From SLRI01 sp036796215 (GTDB taxonomy: Bacteria; Pseudomonadota; Alphaproteobacteria; Geminicoccales; Geminicoccaceae), in NCBI GenBank assembly GCA_036796215.1, contig DAIRDJ010000137.1, positions 1 to 12,157 on the forward strand: DNA of 12,157 nucleotides, written 5' to 3'. The notes under the pieces are model-generated. The model did not search any database and had not been told where the DNA came from. It saw only the letters and a program-made list of their open reading frames with translations. Shown here one piece after another: positions 10,686-12,157 of this stretch. Made by a program: the position numbers and the translations under genes. How positions within the stretch are numbered: position 1 is the stretch's first letter; each line of letters starts with the position of its first letter.

Positions 10686-12157
10686 CAGGCCGCGACCTCG
10701 CCGGTCTCGGGATCGGCCAAAGCCTCGGCGACCAGGGCCGCCGTGAGCTCGTCCAGGGTCTCGTCGCCCTCGGCACCCGGCACGAACTCGCGGCCGATCG
10801 TGGCGATGATCGAGACCGCAAAGGGCGAGATGCGCTGGAGGTTCTGGTGCCTGATTCGACCCTCGACACTGGTTAGGAAATCGGCGAGCCGCCGTACATC
10901 GGTCAGGCTCGCCGCCGCCTCCACCCGGGCGGCGCGCAACAGCACGTGGTCGGGCTCGTACCTGCGCAGCACGTCATAGATGAGATCGGCGTTGAAGGTG
11001 ACCTGCCGGCCGGTCTTCTCCTGTCCCGGCTGCCGCCGCTCGATCAGGCCGGCCACCACCGCACAGTTCCTGAAGATGCGCTTGAGCATGCTGCTCTCGG
11101 CGGTCCAGGCCTCGAGATCGTCACCCAGCATGTCGACATCGAAAAGGGCTTCGACATCCGGGCATTCGCCGAGGCTCCACGTGGCGATGCAGTAGTCCGA
11201 GGCGACGAAGCCCAGGGGCCGAGCCCCCATCCGTTCGAGCCTTCGGGTCAAGAGCATGCCGAGTGTCTGGTGCGCGTTGCGGCCGACGAAGGAATAGGCC
11301 ACGAGGTAGTGCCGACCGCCGCGCCAGAAGCTCTCGACCAGAAGCTCGTCCGCTGCCGGCAGGATCGACCGCCGTCTTTGGATATCCAGCCATTCCCGGA
11401 CCGGCTCCGGCAAGAGGTCCCAGCGTTCGGGATTGGCGAGGATGTCGCGGACGCGGTCGGCGAGATGCGTGGACAAGGGCAGCCGGCCGCCGGCATAGGC
11501 CGGGATCTTCGGCTCCTTCGCGGTCTTGGCGAGGCTCGCGATCACCTCGTTGTTGCGAATTCCCTCGAAGGCGAGCAGCCGCCCGGCGAAGAGGAAGGTG
11601 TCGCCGGGGGTCAGCATCGAGACGAAATATTCCTCGATCTCGCCCAACGACCGGCCGCGGCCGAGCTTGACCCGCATCACCGGGGCCTCGACAATGGTGC
11701 CGATATTCATCCGATAGCCGCGCACCAGCCGCTTGTCGGTCAGCTGCCAGAGCCCGTCCGCACCCTGCTTGAGCCGCCGGTAGCGCTCGTACTGACCGAG
11801 CGCGTAGCCACCGGTCGCGACGAACGCGAGGACGGCATCGAAATCGGCGCGCGAGAGCTCGGCATAGGGCTGCGCTAGGCGCACTTCTTCGTAGAGAGCG
11901 TCGGCGTCGAACGGGCCGCTGCAGGCGACCCCGGTGATGTGCTGGGCGAGCACGTCGAGGGCGGGCAGCAGTTGCGGCGCACCGTCGAGCGTGCCGCTGC
12001 TGACGGCATCGAGGGCGGCCCGGCATTCGAGCACCTCGAAGCGATTGGCGGGGACCAGCACGGCACGGCTCGCCTCGTCGAGCCGGTGGTTGGCCCGGCC
12101 GATCCGCTGCAGGAGCCGCGACGAGCCCTTGGGGGCCCCCACCTGGACGACGAGATC
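10685..12157 (-). CDS. Ligase-associated DNA damage response DEXH-box helicase (Lhr-like), C-terminal part, 5' end beyond window
   Basis: The frame is open through base 12157, giving the last 490 residues of a superfamily 2 helicase that would be about 800 residues in full. Near the start of the visible part, LLQRIGRANHRLDE is helicase motif VI with the arginine finger. The rest, including YRMNIGTIVEAPVM, GDTFLFAGRLLAFEGI, RLPLSTHLADRVR, ELLVESFWRGGRHYLVAYSF and YDVLRRYEPDHVLLRAAR, is the Lhr-core winged-helix and beta-rich C-terminal region. Motifs I and II are outside the window. It is the first visible gene of the operon; the ATP-dependent ligase and exonuclease expected with this family may lie further upstream, beyond the right edge. 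It unwinds nucleic acid 3' to 5' in characterised Lhr relatives; the role here is inferred from the gene cluster. Confidence 0.95.
   Translation of the reverse strand, partial: DLVVQVGAPKGSSRLLQRIGRANHRLDEASRAVLVPANRFEVLECRAALDAVSSGTLDGAPQLLPALDVLAQHITGVACSGPFDADALYEEVRLAQPYAELSRADFDAVLAFVATGGYALGQYERYRRLKQGADGLWQLTDKRLVRGYRMNIGTIVEAPVMRVKLGRGRSLGEIEEYFVSMLTPGDTFLFAGRLLAFEGIRNNEVIASLAKTAKEPKIPAYAGGRLPLSTHLADRVRDILANPERWDLLPEPVREWLDIQRRRSILPAADELLVESFWRGGRHYLVAYSFVGRNAHQTLGMLLTRRLERMGARPLGFVASDYCIATWSLGECPDVEALFDVDMLGDDLEAWTAESSMLKRIFRNCAVVAGLIERRQPGQEKTGRQVTFNADLIYDVLRRYEPDHVLLRAARVEAAASLTDVRRLADFLTSVEGRIRHQNLQRISPFAVSIIATIGREFVPGAEGDETLDELTAALVAEALADPETGEVAA

Overview
The window is very GC-rich chromosomal DNA, probably from an alphaproteobacterium of a Rhodospirillales-like lineage. 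That placement is an inference from the base composition, the protein flavour, and the lhr-type helicase/pdeM pair of the ligase-associated DNA repair cluster, which is common in that class. Genes are tightly packed with short or overlapping junctions. I see no IS element, prophage, CRISPR array, rRNA or tRNA. || Layout. (1) 1-810: the 3' part of a plus-strand glycine dehydrogenase (gcvP). (2) 818-1862: a minus-strand toxin-antitoxin island with an AbrB-type antitoxin, a PIN-domain toxin read from an overlapping TTG codon, and then an orphan antitoxin of the HI1420/COG3636 type without its usual RelE/HigB-like toxin. A promoter and operator-like repeats sit in front of the AbrB gene. (3) 1904-2551: a minus-strand protein that I can only suggest is a degenerate heme-oxygenase-like fold. 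Its ribosome-binding site lies in a perfect 10-bp hairpin, behind a short AT-rich island. (4) 2636-4045: lpdA, dihydrolipoyl dehydrogenase, minus strand. (5) 4077-4350: a divergent intergenic region holding a 26-codon plus-strand ORF. A 15-16 nt stretch complementary to the 16S rRNA 3' end precedes it, and a strong intrinsic terminator follows it. (6) 4369-5685: a TfoX N-terminal-domain protein and an EamA/DMT permease, plus strand. (7) 5640-7052: a cytochrome P450, minus strand, tail-to-tail overlapping the permease gene. (8) 7350-8680: an HNH endonuclease-family protein and a small soluble histidine kinase, plus strand. (9) 8665-12157: a translationally coupled minus-strand operon, helicase (5' end beyond the window) - pdeM - photolyase, read right to left. 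|| How the genes relate. The clearest functional unit is the DNA-repair operon at the right edge. The ligase-associated helicase and metallophosphoesterase are joined by overlapping stop/start codons to a class I photolyase, so one message would couple nick/strand-break repair with light-driven repair. GcvP and LpdA could both serve glycine cleavage (P and L proteins), but they are on opposite strands and separated by the toxin-antitoxin island, so LpdA may equally serve a 2-oxoacid dehydrogenase. The most puzzling element is the tiny gene at 4196-4276. I do not recognise its product, but it has a near-maximal ribosome-binding site and its own terminator.
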